This document shows, one piece after another, positions 21,156 to 31,314 of a stretch of DNA of 64,000 nucleotides. The first letter of the stretch is position 1; each line of letters opens with the position of its first letter. Position numbers and translations under genes: made by a program. This DNA comes from Bubalus kerabau (lineage: Eukaryota > Chordata > Mammalia > Artiodactyla > Bovidae). The notes beneath the pieces are model-generated. The model did not search any database. It was given only the letters and a program-made list of their open reading frames with translations, and was not told where the DNA came from. Location of the stretch: assembly GCF_029407905.1 (NCBI RefSeq), contig NC_073630.1, positions 33,329,001-33,393,000 on the forward strand, read 5' to 3'.

Positions 21156-21346
21156 AAGAGTCGGACACGACTGAATGACTTCACTTTTCACTTTTCACTT
21201 TCATGCACTGGAGAAGGAAATGGCAACCCACTCCAGTGTTCTTGCCTGGAGAATCCCAGGGGCAGGGGAACCCAGTGGGCTGCCGTCTATGGGGTCGCAC
21301 AGAGTCGGCCACGACTGAAGTGAATTAGCAGCAGCAATAGCAGCAG
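21156..21346 (+). mobile_element. Bov-A2 SINE, 5'-truncated
   Basis: Begins AAGAGTCGGACACGACTGAAT (end of the first monomer), then linker, full second monomer and GCAGCAGCAATAGCAGCAG tail. It sits directly after the L1 end. Confidence 0.9.
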
Positions 21347-21349
21347 TAA

Positions 21350-21500
21350 CTATATTATTGAGTTTTTACATTATGTGTTTATAATGTTTATGTACACTAT
21401 CTCATTTAACAGTCACAGTAACTGTAAAGTAAGTACTATTATTGTTTCCATTTCACAGATGGGGAAGTATAGAAGCAACGAAGATTCAGCAGAGCCATAA
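21350..21500 (-). mobile_element. MIR SINE
   Basis: CACTATCTCATTTAACAGTC, AAGTAAGTACTATTATTGTTT and TTCACAGATGGGGAAGTATAG are the reversed MIR core. Confidence 0.75.
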
Positions 21501-21689
21501 ATAAATTAAAAAAACAAAACAAAACAGTGAACAAACCACTTCCCTGTCCTCATGCTTACCTTCTAGTGATAGGTGAATGTAAATAAACCAATTAGTAAAT
21601 ACATAAACTCTGTCAGAACAGTGACAAATATATAGGGGAGATGCTCTGCAAGATAATAGAAACAAGAAGGGTAGCATGTTATTATTTTA

Positions 21690-22120
21690 TAGTATATATT
21701 AATTTTCTAGGGGCGCTATAACAAAGTACCACCAAGCAGGTGGCTTAATAATCTATTGTCTCACAGTGCTGGAGGCTGGACGTCTGTGATATAGCTCTAC
21801 AGGGTTGGTTCCTAATGAGGGCTATGAAGGTGATTCTGTTCCATGCTGCTTTCCTAGAGTCTGGTAGTGTGCTGGTTTTTAGGTAGATCGTCTCAATCTC
21901 TCCCTTAATGTTCACATTCCAGGTGTTCTCCCTATCTATATGTCTATGTCCAAATTTTCCCTTTTAATAAGGACACTGGTCATATCAGACTGGGTACAGA
22001 CTACTCTAGTATGACCTCAACTTAATTACATCTGTAATAATTCTATTTCCAAATACGGTCACATTCTGATATAATAAGGATTCAGATTTCAATATCTGCA
22101 TTTTGGGGGGTGGGCACATA
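21690..22120 (+). mobile_element. Old MLT1-like (ERVL-MaLR) LTR
   Basis: TTTTCTAGGGGCGCTATAAC, CACAGTGCTGGAGGCTGGACG, TAATAAGGACACTGGTCATA, TAGTATGACCTCAACTTAAT and CATTTTGGGGGGTGGGCAC resemble MLT1-type LTRs in the right order. No retroviral gene is present, so this is at most a solo LTR. Its 3' end is cut by BovB. Confidence 0.55.
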
Positions 22121-23080
22121 CAACAGTTAGAACTGACATGGAACAACAGACTGGTTCCAAATCGGGAAAGGAGTACATCAAGGCTGTATATTGTCACCCT
22201 GCTTATTTAACTTATATGCAGAGTACACCATGAGAAATGCTGGGCTGGAGGAAGCACAAGCTGGAATCAAGATTGCTGGGAGAAATATCAATAACCTCAG
22301 ATATGCAGATGACACCACCCTTATGGCAGAAAGTGAAGAATTAAAGAGTCTCTTGATGAAAGTGAAAGAGGAGAGTGAAAAAGTTGGCTTAAAACTCAGC
22401 ATTCAGAAAACTAAGATCAAGGCATTTGGTCCCATCACTTCATGGCAAATTGATGGGGAAACAGTGGAAACAGTGACAGACTTTACTTTTTTGGGCTCCA
22501 AAATCACTGCAGGTGGTGACTGCAGCCATGACATTAAAAGACACTTGCTCCTTGGAAGAAAAGTTATGACCAACCTAGACAGCATATTAAAAGGCAGAAA
22601 CATTACTTTGTCAACAAAGGTCTGTCTAGTCAAAGCTTTGGTTTTTCCAGTATTCATGTATGGATGTGCGAGTTGGACTATAAAGAAAGCTGAGTGCTGA
22701 AGAATCGATGCTTTTGAACTGTGGTGTTGGAGAACACTCTTGAGAGTCCCTTGGACTGCAAGGAGATCCAACCAGTCCATCCTAAAGGAAATCAGTCCTG
22801 ACTATTCATTGGAAGGACTGATGTTGAAGATGAGGTCCAATACTTTGGCCACCTGATGTGAAGTACTGACTCATTGGAAAAGACCGTGATGTTGGGAAAG
22901 ATTGAGGGCAGGAGAAGGGGACGATAGAGGATGAGATGGTTGGATGGCATCAGTGACTCAATGGACATGAGTTTGAGTAAGCTCTAGGAGTTCGTGATGG
23001 ACAGGGAAGCCTGGTGTGCTGCAGTCCATGGGGTTGCAAAGAGTCAGACAAGACTGAGCTACTAAACTGAACTGAACTGA
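22121..23080 (+). mobile_element. BovB LINE, 5'-truncated RT pseudogene
   Basis: Starts at CAACAGTTAGAACTGACATG and ends with ACTGAACTGAACTGA. Open frame 22191-22700 holds NNLRYADDTTLM, has lost one Glu codon in the SEEELKSLL block, and stops after KKAEC where a CGA Arg codon has become TGA. More changes follow, including a shift near GATGAGGTCCAATAC. Confidence 0.93.
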
Positions 23081-23089
23081 CAATTTACC

Positions 23090-24310
23090 CCATAACAGGG
23101 TAATCAGGAAGACCTCACTGATAAGGAGATAGTGGCACCGAGGCTTGAAGGAAGTAAGAGAATGATCCATGCTGATATCTAGGGGAGGAGTGGTCCAGAT
23201 ATAGGGGACCTGAGACCTGAGTAGGCCTAGCATGCTGAAAACCAAAACATGAAACAAGGTCAGTGTGGCCATGGTGACTGAGTGAGGGGATGGCTGGAAA
23301 TAAAGTTCGAGGGATGGTGGGCAGGAATGGAGGATGGGTTACATAGATCTTATCTTACATCAGGAGATGGAAAGGCCTTGGTTGTTACTCTGAGTGAGAA
23401 GGGGAGACACAGGACTTTGAGCCCTCCCAGGTGCTCTGAGTGAGCCACATGTGAGGAGCAAGGCTGGAGAAGCAGACTGTTTAAGACTTTTGCTATCAGG
23501 CACATGAAAGATAACGGTGATTTGGACTAGACACATTGTGGTGGGAACACAGAAGTAGTTGGATTCTGTATGAATTGCTGTTAGAGCAAGTGGGGATTGT
23601 GAGAACAATAAGGAATTAAAAATATCTCTGAGGTTTTTGTCCTGAGCATCTGAAAGGCAGGAAAAGCTATATTAGAGCAGTTAACTTGGCAGTGAAAGAT
23701 AAAACAGAGCCCAGTTTTTTTTCCAATTAAAAATAAAAAGCAGCTCAGTTTTGCATATGATCAGTTTGAAACTCTTAGATATCAATCAGGTGAAGACAGT
23801 TGGCAATAGGGGTTTGAATTTGATGGGGAAGATTCGAAATGGAGACATACATTTGGAAATACATATCAGAATATAGAGTTTATTCAAAGCAATGAAACTG
23901 TGAGAACCACAGCAGAGTTGTTAACAACTGAGATAGAGAAGAAAAGGAGTGCCAGAACTAAACTCTTTGACATTTCAAAGCTTAGAGGTCTGAAAGATGA
24001 GGAAGAACAAGTAAAGGAGACTGGCAACCAACCAGTGAGGTAAGAAGATGATCAAAAGGGAATGGTGTCCAGAAGCTAAGGGAAGACATTTTCAAGAAGG
24101 AAGGAGTGATTTTAAACACTCTTGTTTAGAGGACAAGCCAAATGAGGACGGAGAATTGGCCATTGGACATAGTGCTATAGGGGTCACTGGAAAGCTTGTC
24201 AAGAGAAAGTTTGGTGGAGAAGGTGGAAGAAAGCCTGCCTGGAGTGGGTTCAAGGAAGAATGTGAAGAGAGGAACTGGCGATGTTAAAACTTTATAGAGG
24301 ATCTTGCTGG
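23090..24310 (-). mobile_element. Long L2 LINE fragment reaching into the reverse transcriptase ORF
   Basis: From left to right the reversed L2 3' end (TAATCAGGAAGACCTCACTG) continues through GAGGTTTTTGTCCTGAGC to a region near 23990-24260 (GGAGACTGGCAACCAACCAG; AATGGTGTCCAGAAGCTAAG; GGAGTGGGTTCAAGGAAGAA). Reversed, these correspond to the L2 RT stretch around AFDTVDH and VPQGS. About 1.2 kb long and heavily decayed; one of the longest L2 pieces in the window. Confidence 0.65.
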
Positions 24311-24929
24311 AAAGCAGTGTAGAAATTGAATACTAGCTTGGGGGAGAGAGAAAGCAGGCAGAGGAGGGTGTCTGTGGCAATGGAAAAATTATGAGGCAAC
24401 AAAGTAGTCTCTTGAGAGTCATCTTCTTATCTGTAAAGAGTCATAATTCCCACTTCCAGGAGGCAGCTGAGGGAGATAATGATCAGGTGTTGGAAAGCAG
24501 TTGGCCCTCAGTCAATGACAGTGCCAAATGCATTCCTGAGAAATAGTGATGCGCACAAGGCTGGCCCCTGTGCGGGAATCTACCTCTCCTGCCACGAGGC
24601 CTGGCACAGACGAAGGTCTGCAAAACCTCGTCCTGCCCTTTCAGTCTTCACAGTGCTGCAGAAGGGGTGCCACCTGTCTTAGTGAGGATGGGGGCCGTCC
24701 CTACCCTGTACAGTAGGTGGGAGATGCTTTCTCATAGTGAAGAAGGTGGGAAGGGAGAAGCTGGATCTTGGGGAAGCCGGAAACGCCCAAAGCGTGAAAG
24801 ACACACGGCTGAAGTCACTTCACTCGGCCAGCTCACATGTGACATAGGTTGAAGTCGCAGTGGCATTTCACACTGCGTTCACTCCAGAAATTAATTCCTC
24901 CTTATCAAGAGGGAGTGATTGGCAGAACA
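24311..24929. other. Non-coding flank of the CpG island
   Basis: A MIR-like piece may lie at 24415-24530. G+C rises toward 24930. Short open frames are present but nothing recognisable as protein. Confidence 0.4.
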
Positions 24930-25146
24930 AAGAATGCGTGTCTGCGGAGGCTAGCGGTGGGGTGGGTGCCTATCACAACGCGAAAGCGGCGAACACTTTT
25001 GAATAGGACGTGTGTGCGCTGTATGAATGGAAAAGAGCAGAGCGAGTGTGGCGACGCGCAGGGAAGAGCCGGACGCGCCCCAGCGGCCGGGGGCCTCCCG
25101 AGGGAACGTCTGCTTGTGATGCGGGAGCGCCCGCCGAGGAGCCTCC

Positions 25147-25710
25147 TTATCCCCACCCACCTCCCGAACGCCGGCAGTCAGTGGTGCATATAGACATATT
25201 TCTGGGAGCTGTCCATGAGCTCATCGCTTTCCCGGCGATAGCAGCAGCAGCAGCAGCGAGAGAAGCAGCCGCATTTCTCCCGGCGCCGCTAGAATAAGCC
25301 CCGCCGCTCGCACATCCAGACACACGCGCGGCGAGCGGCGCCGGAAAGCAGCAGCAGCCGACCCAGCCCCGCGGCCGAGGTCGCGCCCGGCCCCGCCCGC
25401 CATGGCCCCGAGTCTCCCCGCCGGGAGGTAGGTGGGCGCGGGTAGGGGGCGAGAGGCTCCGGCCAGGACTCCCGGCCGGGCCAGACCAGCCCCGGGGGCG
25501 GCCGCCCCTGGCACTCTGCGGCGGAGCGGCCGGGCGGGGCCGCGGGGGCGCCGGAGGAGCCTCCCGGCCAGTCTGGGGCCGCGGGCTGCAGGCCCGACGC
25601 TGAGAAGCCGCGGGAGACTCGAGAGACCCGGGCGTGACAGCAGGAGGAAACCGGAGCACCGGGAAGATGGCTTCTCCCACCTCCCCGGCCCCGGAAGGCG
25701 GGGCCTCCAC
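25147..25710 (-). other. Minus-strand open frame in the CpG island, doubtful
   Basis: 187 codons beginning MEAPPSGAGEVGEA, rich in Ala, Pro, Arg and Gly, with an Ala run near the end from the (GCA)n repeat. Stop codons are rare in such GC-rich DNA, so an open frame of this size is expected by chance. No domain or family is recognised. It overlaps both plus-strand candidates, so at most one reading is real. Confidence 0.1.
25402..25427 (+). other. Candidate first coding exon A (8 codons)
   Basis: The ATG at 25402 has an almost ideal Kozak context (GCCCGCCATGGCC). It encodes MAPSLPAG plus two bases and is followed at 25428 by a possible donor (GGGAG|GTAGGT). Without splicing the frame meets TAG at 25429-25431, so the start only makes sense if spliced or if it is a short upstream frame. 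I cannot match this N-terminus to a known protein. Confidence 0.3.
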
Positions 25711-25738
25711 CCCGCCGAACCCGCCGCGGATTCGTCAG
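25666..25738 (+). other. Candidate first coding exon B
   Basis: The ATG at 25666 has A at -3 and G at +4 and encodes MASPTSPAPEGGASTP, then PNPPRIRQ, up to a good donor (GTCAG|GTGGGT, GT at 25739-25740). If unspliced the frame continues to 25927. A Pro/Ala/Ser-rich disordered N-terminus is typical of many nuclear or signalling proteins, but no family is recognised. The ATG overlaps a YY1-like motif, so the codon may simply be part of a promoter site. A and B could be alternative first exons. Confidence 0.25.
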
Positions 25739-25930
25739 GTGGGTGCACGGAGCGCGGGGAGGGGCGCCGGCACCCCATTGTCCTCGCCTCCCCCGAGGAC
25801 GAGGTCCTCGCCCCCCGTTGCAGAGGCTGACGAGTGGGACGGACACTGGCGGACCTGGCCGTGTCGCCTGGCCCAGGACCTTTCTCGGAATCCGCTTTCC
25901 TCAGTCTCGCTTCACACAGGAGCATAGAAA

Positions 25931-27999
25931 CATGCACAGAAACACACACGCACTCTTAGAAAAACGCTTTCTCCAAAACCAGACGTGTAACTTCTGCGCA
26001 CACATACATACATACGCAGGCTCAAACACACCCCGCAAACTCATTCCCCCGTCGCGCACAGAGGCACACACCCAGCTATCACATGACCCACTGCGGCGCT
26101 ACACCATGAAAAAGAAGCCCGTGGTGCCCTCTTGGGGGACATCTACCCTAGACCCCATCCCCTTGACGACCTTGAGAGGGACGGCTGGCAGCATTCACCT
26201 CCCGCCCTCGGGAGAGAAGTAACCGTGTCTGGAGGTTGCTTACCAGTTCTCAACTTTCAGACAGAGCTACACCCAACAATTGCAGCCCTGTATTAGACCT
26301 TAGTACTAGAAAGAAAACATGTGTTCTTGTTCTCCCGACGTCTGCAGAGACACAGTTTTTCCCCAGCAGTGCAAGGGGAGGGCGGGCGGTGATGCACATG
26401 TCTTTGGCTGTCTGAATAAGCCCTGTTTTCTGTTTATATGGTAATATTAAAACATGAGAGTACTCCATCTGGTTGTGATCTGTGATTCGGTATCTAAAAG
26501 AGCTCTTTTTTTCTCCTTCTTTCTGTGCTACTATTTCAGTGTCAGGAGCTATATAGCATTAGCACTTTAGGTTATCGCAGTAGTAACACAAATGTCAGTG
26601 TGCCCTGCGCAGGGTAGTGTATGAGTGTGACAATACGATCCCCCTGACTGCCATAGGCAACCTCTTTACCAAAGATAATTGAACTCCTGTTTAGAAATAG
26701 GATAAAATTGGATAATGGAGCAGGAAGATCAGGTCAAATAGAATGGTTTTTCTCCAAGCTGTGGGGAAATTTTGAAGAACCCAGCAGCTCTAGAATTTAT
26801 AACATGACAGTAAGATTTGGTTGACACTTAACAAGGTCTTTGCCACATTTGAATTTTAATGTGTATCGATAATGTTATTTTAGGGATAACCGTTATGTGC
26901 ATTTTTAATGCAATGACTAAAAAAAAAATCAATGTGTACTTTTTTTAAATGGCCCTCCATGTCTCAATGAAATTGTTAGGGTTTTAAATGCTTACACAAT
27001 CCAAGACTCTAATTTTGTGACAATACATTTTTAATTGCACTTGGAGCTGTTTTATTTCCCCTGAAAAACTGTGGTAGCTGGCATCATTAGACCTATATTT
27101 GTGATATTTAGACATCTAAAAATGAAGGCGAAATTACTATTTGCAATATTAAAAAAGTCATATCCTACAGGAAAAATAATTTTTATTCCTATTTGGCTAA
27201 ATATGTATGTATGTATGTGTACATAGTTATATAAGCATTGAGGAAGTAAAATATGTTAATTTTAGTAAAATGTAAATACTCATAGGAATCTCTCTGAAGT
27301 CTCATTCTATATTTAGGATAATTCTGCTGATTTAAGAAATAGTATTATGAAAATAGCTACTAGAAAAAATGTGCATGAAAGGTCATTGCTGTTTTGCAGA
27401 GTAGATACTTTACTTAGAGGACTTCCAATGACATCATGCTGCAACATACAAGTAATTGATATCTTCTGTTCAGCCTTTCATTTATATGACCTTACAGAAG
27501 CACTTTTTTAGTGATTGGTGCATTAATTTGCATAGGATGTAGAAATGGGTTGCTGGAATCATTGGTCATCTTGGTCTACCTGATTCATTCAGGCAGGTGG
27601 AATGGAAGTACTGACATCTGACTGCAGCATCACCACTTTCCTGCAAGTGATTTTTGACCAAATCAGAAATTAAACAAACAGAAGGAATAAAGTGTTTTCC
27701 TGCGAAGCAGTGAAATATTTTAGTTTCCAGTCCTAGTGTATTTTCACTATGTCACTGGTTCCCCGACATGTTTCTCCTTGTTCTTTAGCAATTCTTTTTC
27801 CAAATCAATTCTGGACTGAATCAGAATTAAAATAAAATCTGAATTCTTTTCCTGTTTTTAAACCATAATTGACAGAAAAAGTGTTATTGAAAGGACAGAA
27901 AAGTCCAAAGGTGAAGGATTTTAATGAAATACATAGCATGGGTTTTAGCAACAGATAAACTTATTGGTCATCATTTAAATTATATAATAGACACATTTT
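25931..27999. other. Non-coding DNA downstream of the CpG island
   Basis: No young repeat in about 2 kb, unusual for this window. G+C falls quickly after 26220. An octamer-like TTAATTTGCATAGG lies at 27523-27536. No exon recognised. If the gene reads to the right, this is the start of intron 1. Confidence 0.5.
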
Positions 28000-28337
28000 T
28001 TATTTTTAATAATTTTATTTATCCGTGTTATTATTTTTGGCTGTGCTGGGTCTTTATTGCTGTGCAGGCTTTTTTTCTCTTTGCAGCGAGCAGGGGCTGC
28101 TCTCTAGGTGTGGTGTGCAGGCATTTCATTGCAGTGGCTTCTCTTGAGGAGCTGGGCTTTAGTGCATGTGGGCTTCAGTAGTTGCGGCTCCCTGGCTGTG
28201 GAGCACGGGCTCAATAGTTGTTGCAGAAGGGTGTAGTTGGCCAGTGGCATGTGGGATCTTCCTGGACTAGGGGTTGAACCTGTGTCTCCTGAATTGGCAG
28301 GTGGATTCTTTACCACCGAGCCACCAGGGAAGCCCCT
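28000..28337 (-). mobile_element. Long CHR-type SINE
   Basis: Left T-rich end, TTTTTGGCTGTGCTGGGTC, CTTCAGTAGTTGCGGCTCCC, GTGGGATCTTCCTGGACTAG, and the reversed tRNA head GCCACCAGGGAAGCCCC at right. This is the longer tRNA-derived form. Confidence 0.85.
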
Positions 28338-29407
28338 AGAAATATATTTTAGAAAGGCTTTCAGTAAATATATATATATATCTTGTAAATTTGTATATTT
28401 AACTTTCAGTGAAAATATGCTATGTGAAGACTCATTTATTCAACCAACAGTTATTCAGTACAATGTAATGTTTCATACCCTAAAGATAAAGAAATGAAAA
28501 AGATAAAAATCTTATCCATTAGGAGGTATAGGTGTTTTTAATGAGGACAAGCATTAAAGTAATTGAAATTTAAATTGCCTATGGGGGCCTTTCCACATTA
28601 TTTAAAAATGTATTTCTCAGCTTTTTGTTTTGATCATTCTTGTAATAGTGAGTCTAATTCCTAAACCTGTATATACCTAAAAAGTCATTGTATGACTGAA
28701 TTAATGTTTACATACATTTGATATATAATATATTTCATTATCTTTTAATTACTTAATCTGTTATTAGAATGCCATATTGAACAGTATATATTATTTTTAC
28801 AACTTGATCTTTTAGACAAAGTTTTTAATTTTTTTTAGCTTTTGGAAAATGCTGTTGTAGCATGAAATAGCTGAAATAGTCCAGTGCCTTTGCATAGTGC
28901 AGTTAAAATCGAGGTTTCCAAAAATGAGCCGATCAAGGAAAAATGACCTTCAGTTTCATTCTATCCATAACTATCGTGTTAAGGGAAAGAACAAATTATT
29001 AATATGCTCTATCTTCTCAGGCTCCTAAGATAATAGATATTTATTTTTTCCTCTTTTAAGAAAGAGGTTATATTTTGTTTATTTTCTATGCAAGATAACT
29101 ATAGTACAGAAGTTTCACTAGTTTTTTACAATATTTAAGTCAAATTAGCTACCAAACTACAAATTTCCTGGATTTCATTTTGTATTTATTCTATATTCAT
29201 TTTCTGAACATAAAAGAAAAGATTAAGAAATGATAGCTTTGCAACTAAGTTTTGAAATAGTTTGTCTACATATATTACATACTTCAGGAGATCCATATGA
29301 TTTCTATGGCTATTGCCAGAAAATTTAAATCAGTTAATTAAATGAGTATTGATTAAGATCTTGACTTAAGATACTTAGCTAACATCTTTCTGGGCCTTAT
29401 CTTTCTG
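28338..29407. other. AT-rich non-coding gap
   Basis: A short (TA)n run lies at 28369-28382. No gene or named repeat seen. Confidence 0.5.
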
Positions 29408-29419
29408 ATGAGCTATGAT

Positions 29420-29629
29420 GAAAAGTGAAAGTGAAAGTCACCCAGTCGAGTCCGACTCTTTGTGACCCCATGGACTGTATAGTCCATGGAATTCTCCAGG
29501 CCAGAATACTGGAGTGGGTAGCCTTTCCGTGAGTAGATCTCCAGGGGAATCTTCCCAACCCAGGGATCAAACCCAGGTCTTCCACACTACAGCTGGATTC
29601 TTTACCAATTGAGCCACAAGGGAAGCCCA
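29420..29629 (-). mobile_element. Bov-tA SINE with 12-bp target-site duplication
   Basis: Reversed BovA body at left and GAGCCACAAGGGAAGCCC at right. A perfect ATGAGCTATGAT duplication lies at 29408-29419 and 29630-29641. Confidence 0.95.
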
Positions 29630-29864
29630 ATGAGCTATGATAGGAGTTTCCAAAGCATCGATTACTTTGAGAATTGGAGAGCTCTAAGACATCCTTTTTA
29701 ATTGGTACTAGTAAAATTTAGTGTCCTTTTCTTGTTTCTTGATCAATCCTTCTCCAAGATCTGTGAGTCTTAGTGTTATTTCATTTCTGGCAGCAAACCA
29801 GTGTTCGTTCGTTCTTTGCTGTAGAAACTTAGAGACATCCCAGATGGTAATAATAAAATATTTA

Positions 29865-30055
29865 CAATGGGCAGGTGTGATGCTAAGCAAGGTACAGTTT
29901 TCCCAACAGTCCTGTGAAGGAGATATTGTTATTATTCCCATTTTCCAGATGAGAAGTGTGGGTTTAGAGAAACTAACCTACATCCTCAAAGTCATAGCTA
30001 GTAAGTTGCAACTATGCAACGTGGGGATTTAAAACTTGGTCTTGATGCCTTAACC
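29865..30055 (-). mobile_element. MIR SINE
   Basis: GTGATGCTAAGCAAGGTACAG, TTATTATTCCCATTTTCCAG, AAGTCATAGCTAGTAAGTTGC and GATGCCTTAACC follow the reversed MIR order. Confidence 0.8.
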
Positions 30056-30249
30056 TCAAGAGATGATTGATATTTGGTCTCGGTTGCAGAGTGCTCATTT
30101 AAAATGCTGAATTATGTGCAAACTATATTTTACATAGAAATGTATCTCAAATAGTTCCCATTTGTGTTCTCTTCCATTAGAGGTCATTTCTATGTAAAAC
30201 CATCAGAATTGCCTTTATAGGTCATGTCCATTTGATGGCCTCTAAACCC

Positions 30250-30460
30250 TTCAGTTCAGATGGTAAAGCGTCTGCCTGCAATGTGGGAGACCTGGGTTCG
30301 ATCCCTGGGTCGGGAAGATCCCTTGGAGAAGGAAATGGCAACCCATACCAGTATTCTTTCCTGGAGAATCCCATGGACGGAGGAGCCTGGTGGGCTACAG
30401 TCCACGGGGTCGCGAAGAGTCGGACACGACTGAGCGACTTCACTCACTCACTCACTCACT
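30250..30460 (+). mobile_element. Bov-tA SINE ending in (CACT)n
   Basis: CAGTTCAGATGGTAAAGCGTC (head slightly short), GGTTCGATCCCTGGGTCGGG, and a BovA body with many intact CpGs (CACGGGGTCGCGAAGAGTCG), which suggests a recent insertion. The tail is a CACT repeat of about five units. Confidence 0.93.
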
Positions 30461-30773
30461 TGATGCCTTATTTCACACTCACTATTGTTTTTTGGTCTTC
30501 TTCATCTAATTTGTGACTATTGGAGAAGGTCTTCTTAGTACCCTTGCTCCTTTGAGCCATGTGTAACCATTCTCAGGAATTCTCCTTTGGTTTGCCTTGA
30601 TTAACTGTAGGATTCACAACAGAATTGAAATATTTTTCATTATATCAATTCATCAAATGAGAATGACTTGAATTCCATTTCTACTTCTGTATTCTTTAAG
30701 ATAGCATTTCTCCAGTTTCATGGTTGCTAAGAGGAGAAACTAAGGCGCTCATTTAGTTCTTGTTTTCCCTGAT
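30461..30773. other. Non-coding gap
   Basis: No gene or named repeat seen. Confidence 0.5.
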
Positions 30774-30984
30774 GTGAAGTGTTAGTCACTCAGTTGTGTT
30801 CAACTCTTTGTGACCCCCATGGACTGTAGCCCGCCAAGCTCTTCTGTCCATGGAATTCTCCAGGCAAGAATACTGGAGTGGGTTGCCATTCCCTTCTCCA
30901 GCGGATCTTCCTGACCCAGGGATCAAACCCAGGTCTTCTGCATTGCAGCCAGATTCTTTACCATCTGAGCCACCAGGGAAGCCC
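30774..30984 (-). mobile_element. Bov-tA SINE
   Basis: Reversed BovA body, then GGATCAAACCCAGGTCTTC and GAGCCACCAGGGAAGCCC. GTTTTCCCTGA / GTTTTCTCTGA at the two edges is a likely target-site duplication. Confidence 0.93.
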
Positions 30985-30996
30985 TGGTTTTCTCTG

Positions 30997-31314
30997 AGCG
31001 CTTCTCAGTTATTCCTGCTCTTTCCTTGTTGTTCCTGAGTATGAGTTGAGATAATAATTAATTTTGAGAATGAGTTGGGTTAATGGAGAGTCTTCTTATT
31101 CAGGAATAAATAAATAATAGGGTTTCATTTTCAAGGTTTTTAAGTTTCTTCCAGTATTAATTCTATTCTTTGTTTATGCTTGTCAAAGTAAGTTATATTT
31201 TTGAATTTTCTTGTTATGTAAAGTATTTGAGTTACAAAAAGAGGATTCATTCCTTTAGATGGTGAAAGGATGAGAGAGAGAAAAGCAATAAGTGAATATA
31301 GTCATTCATTGATA
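30997..31314. other. AT-rich non-coding gap
   Basis: No gene or named repeat seen. Confidence 0.5.

Larger units (their letters stand above)
24930..25930. promoter_or_regulatory. CpG island, probable promoter and first exon region
   Basis: Dense CpG and G+C, peaking at 25020-25870, contrast sharply with the AT-rich DNA around it. Visible elements are GC-box cores (CCCCGCCC near 25391; GGGCGGGGCC near 25533; GGCGGGGCC near 25697), a (GCA)5 run at 25241-25256 that looks like 5'UTR, and a YY1-like AAGATGGC at 25663-25670. There is no TATA box at an obvious place, which fits a CpG-island promoter with broad initiation. CpGs continue thinly to about 26200. Plausible start codons and donors lie on the plus strand. 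The minus strand also has an open 187-codon GC-rich frame and a possible donor (GGGAG|GTGGGT near 25157). I cannot name the gene. Confidence 0.85.

Noticed and set aside
21690..22120. A possible endogenous retrovirus with genes
   Set aside because: Only an LTR-like stretch is visible. No gag, pol or env coding sequence lies nearby; the adjacent RT belongs to BovB.
25432..25830. Plus-strand 132-codon open frame (MGAGRGREAPARTPGR start)
   Set aside because: Same GC-rich chance openness. Its start is inside the probable intron after candidate exon A and it shows no protein family features.
25221..25949. Minus-strand 242-codon open frame across the CpG island
   Set aside because: Its residues are the Arg/Pro/Gly/Leu mixture expected from GC-rich DNA, and several frames are open at once on both strands. 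No domain is recognisable.
30030..30470. CTTGATGCCTTA on both sides of the Bov-tA at 30250 as a target-site duplication
   Set aside because: The left copy is about 200 bp away from the SINE edge and is part of the MIR, so the match is probably coincidental.
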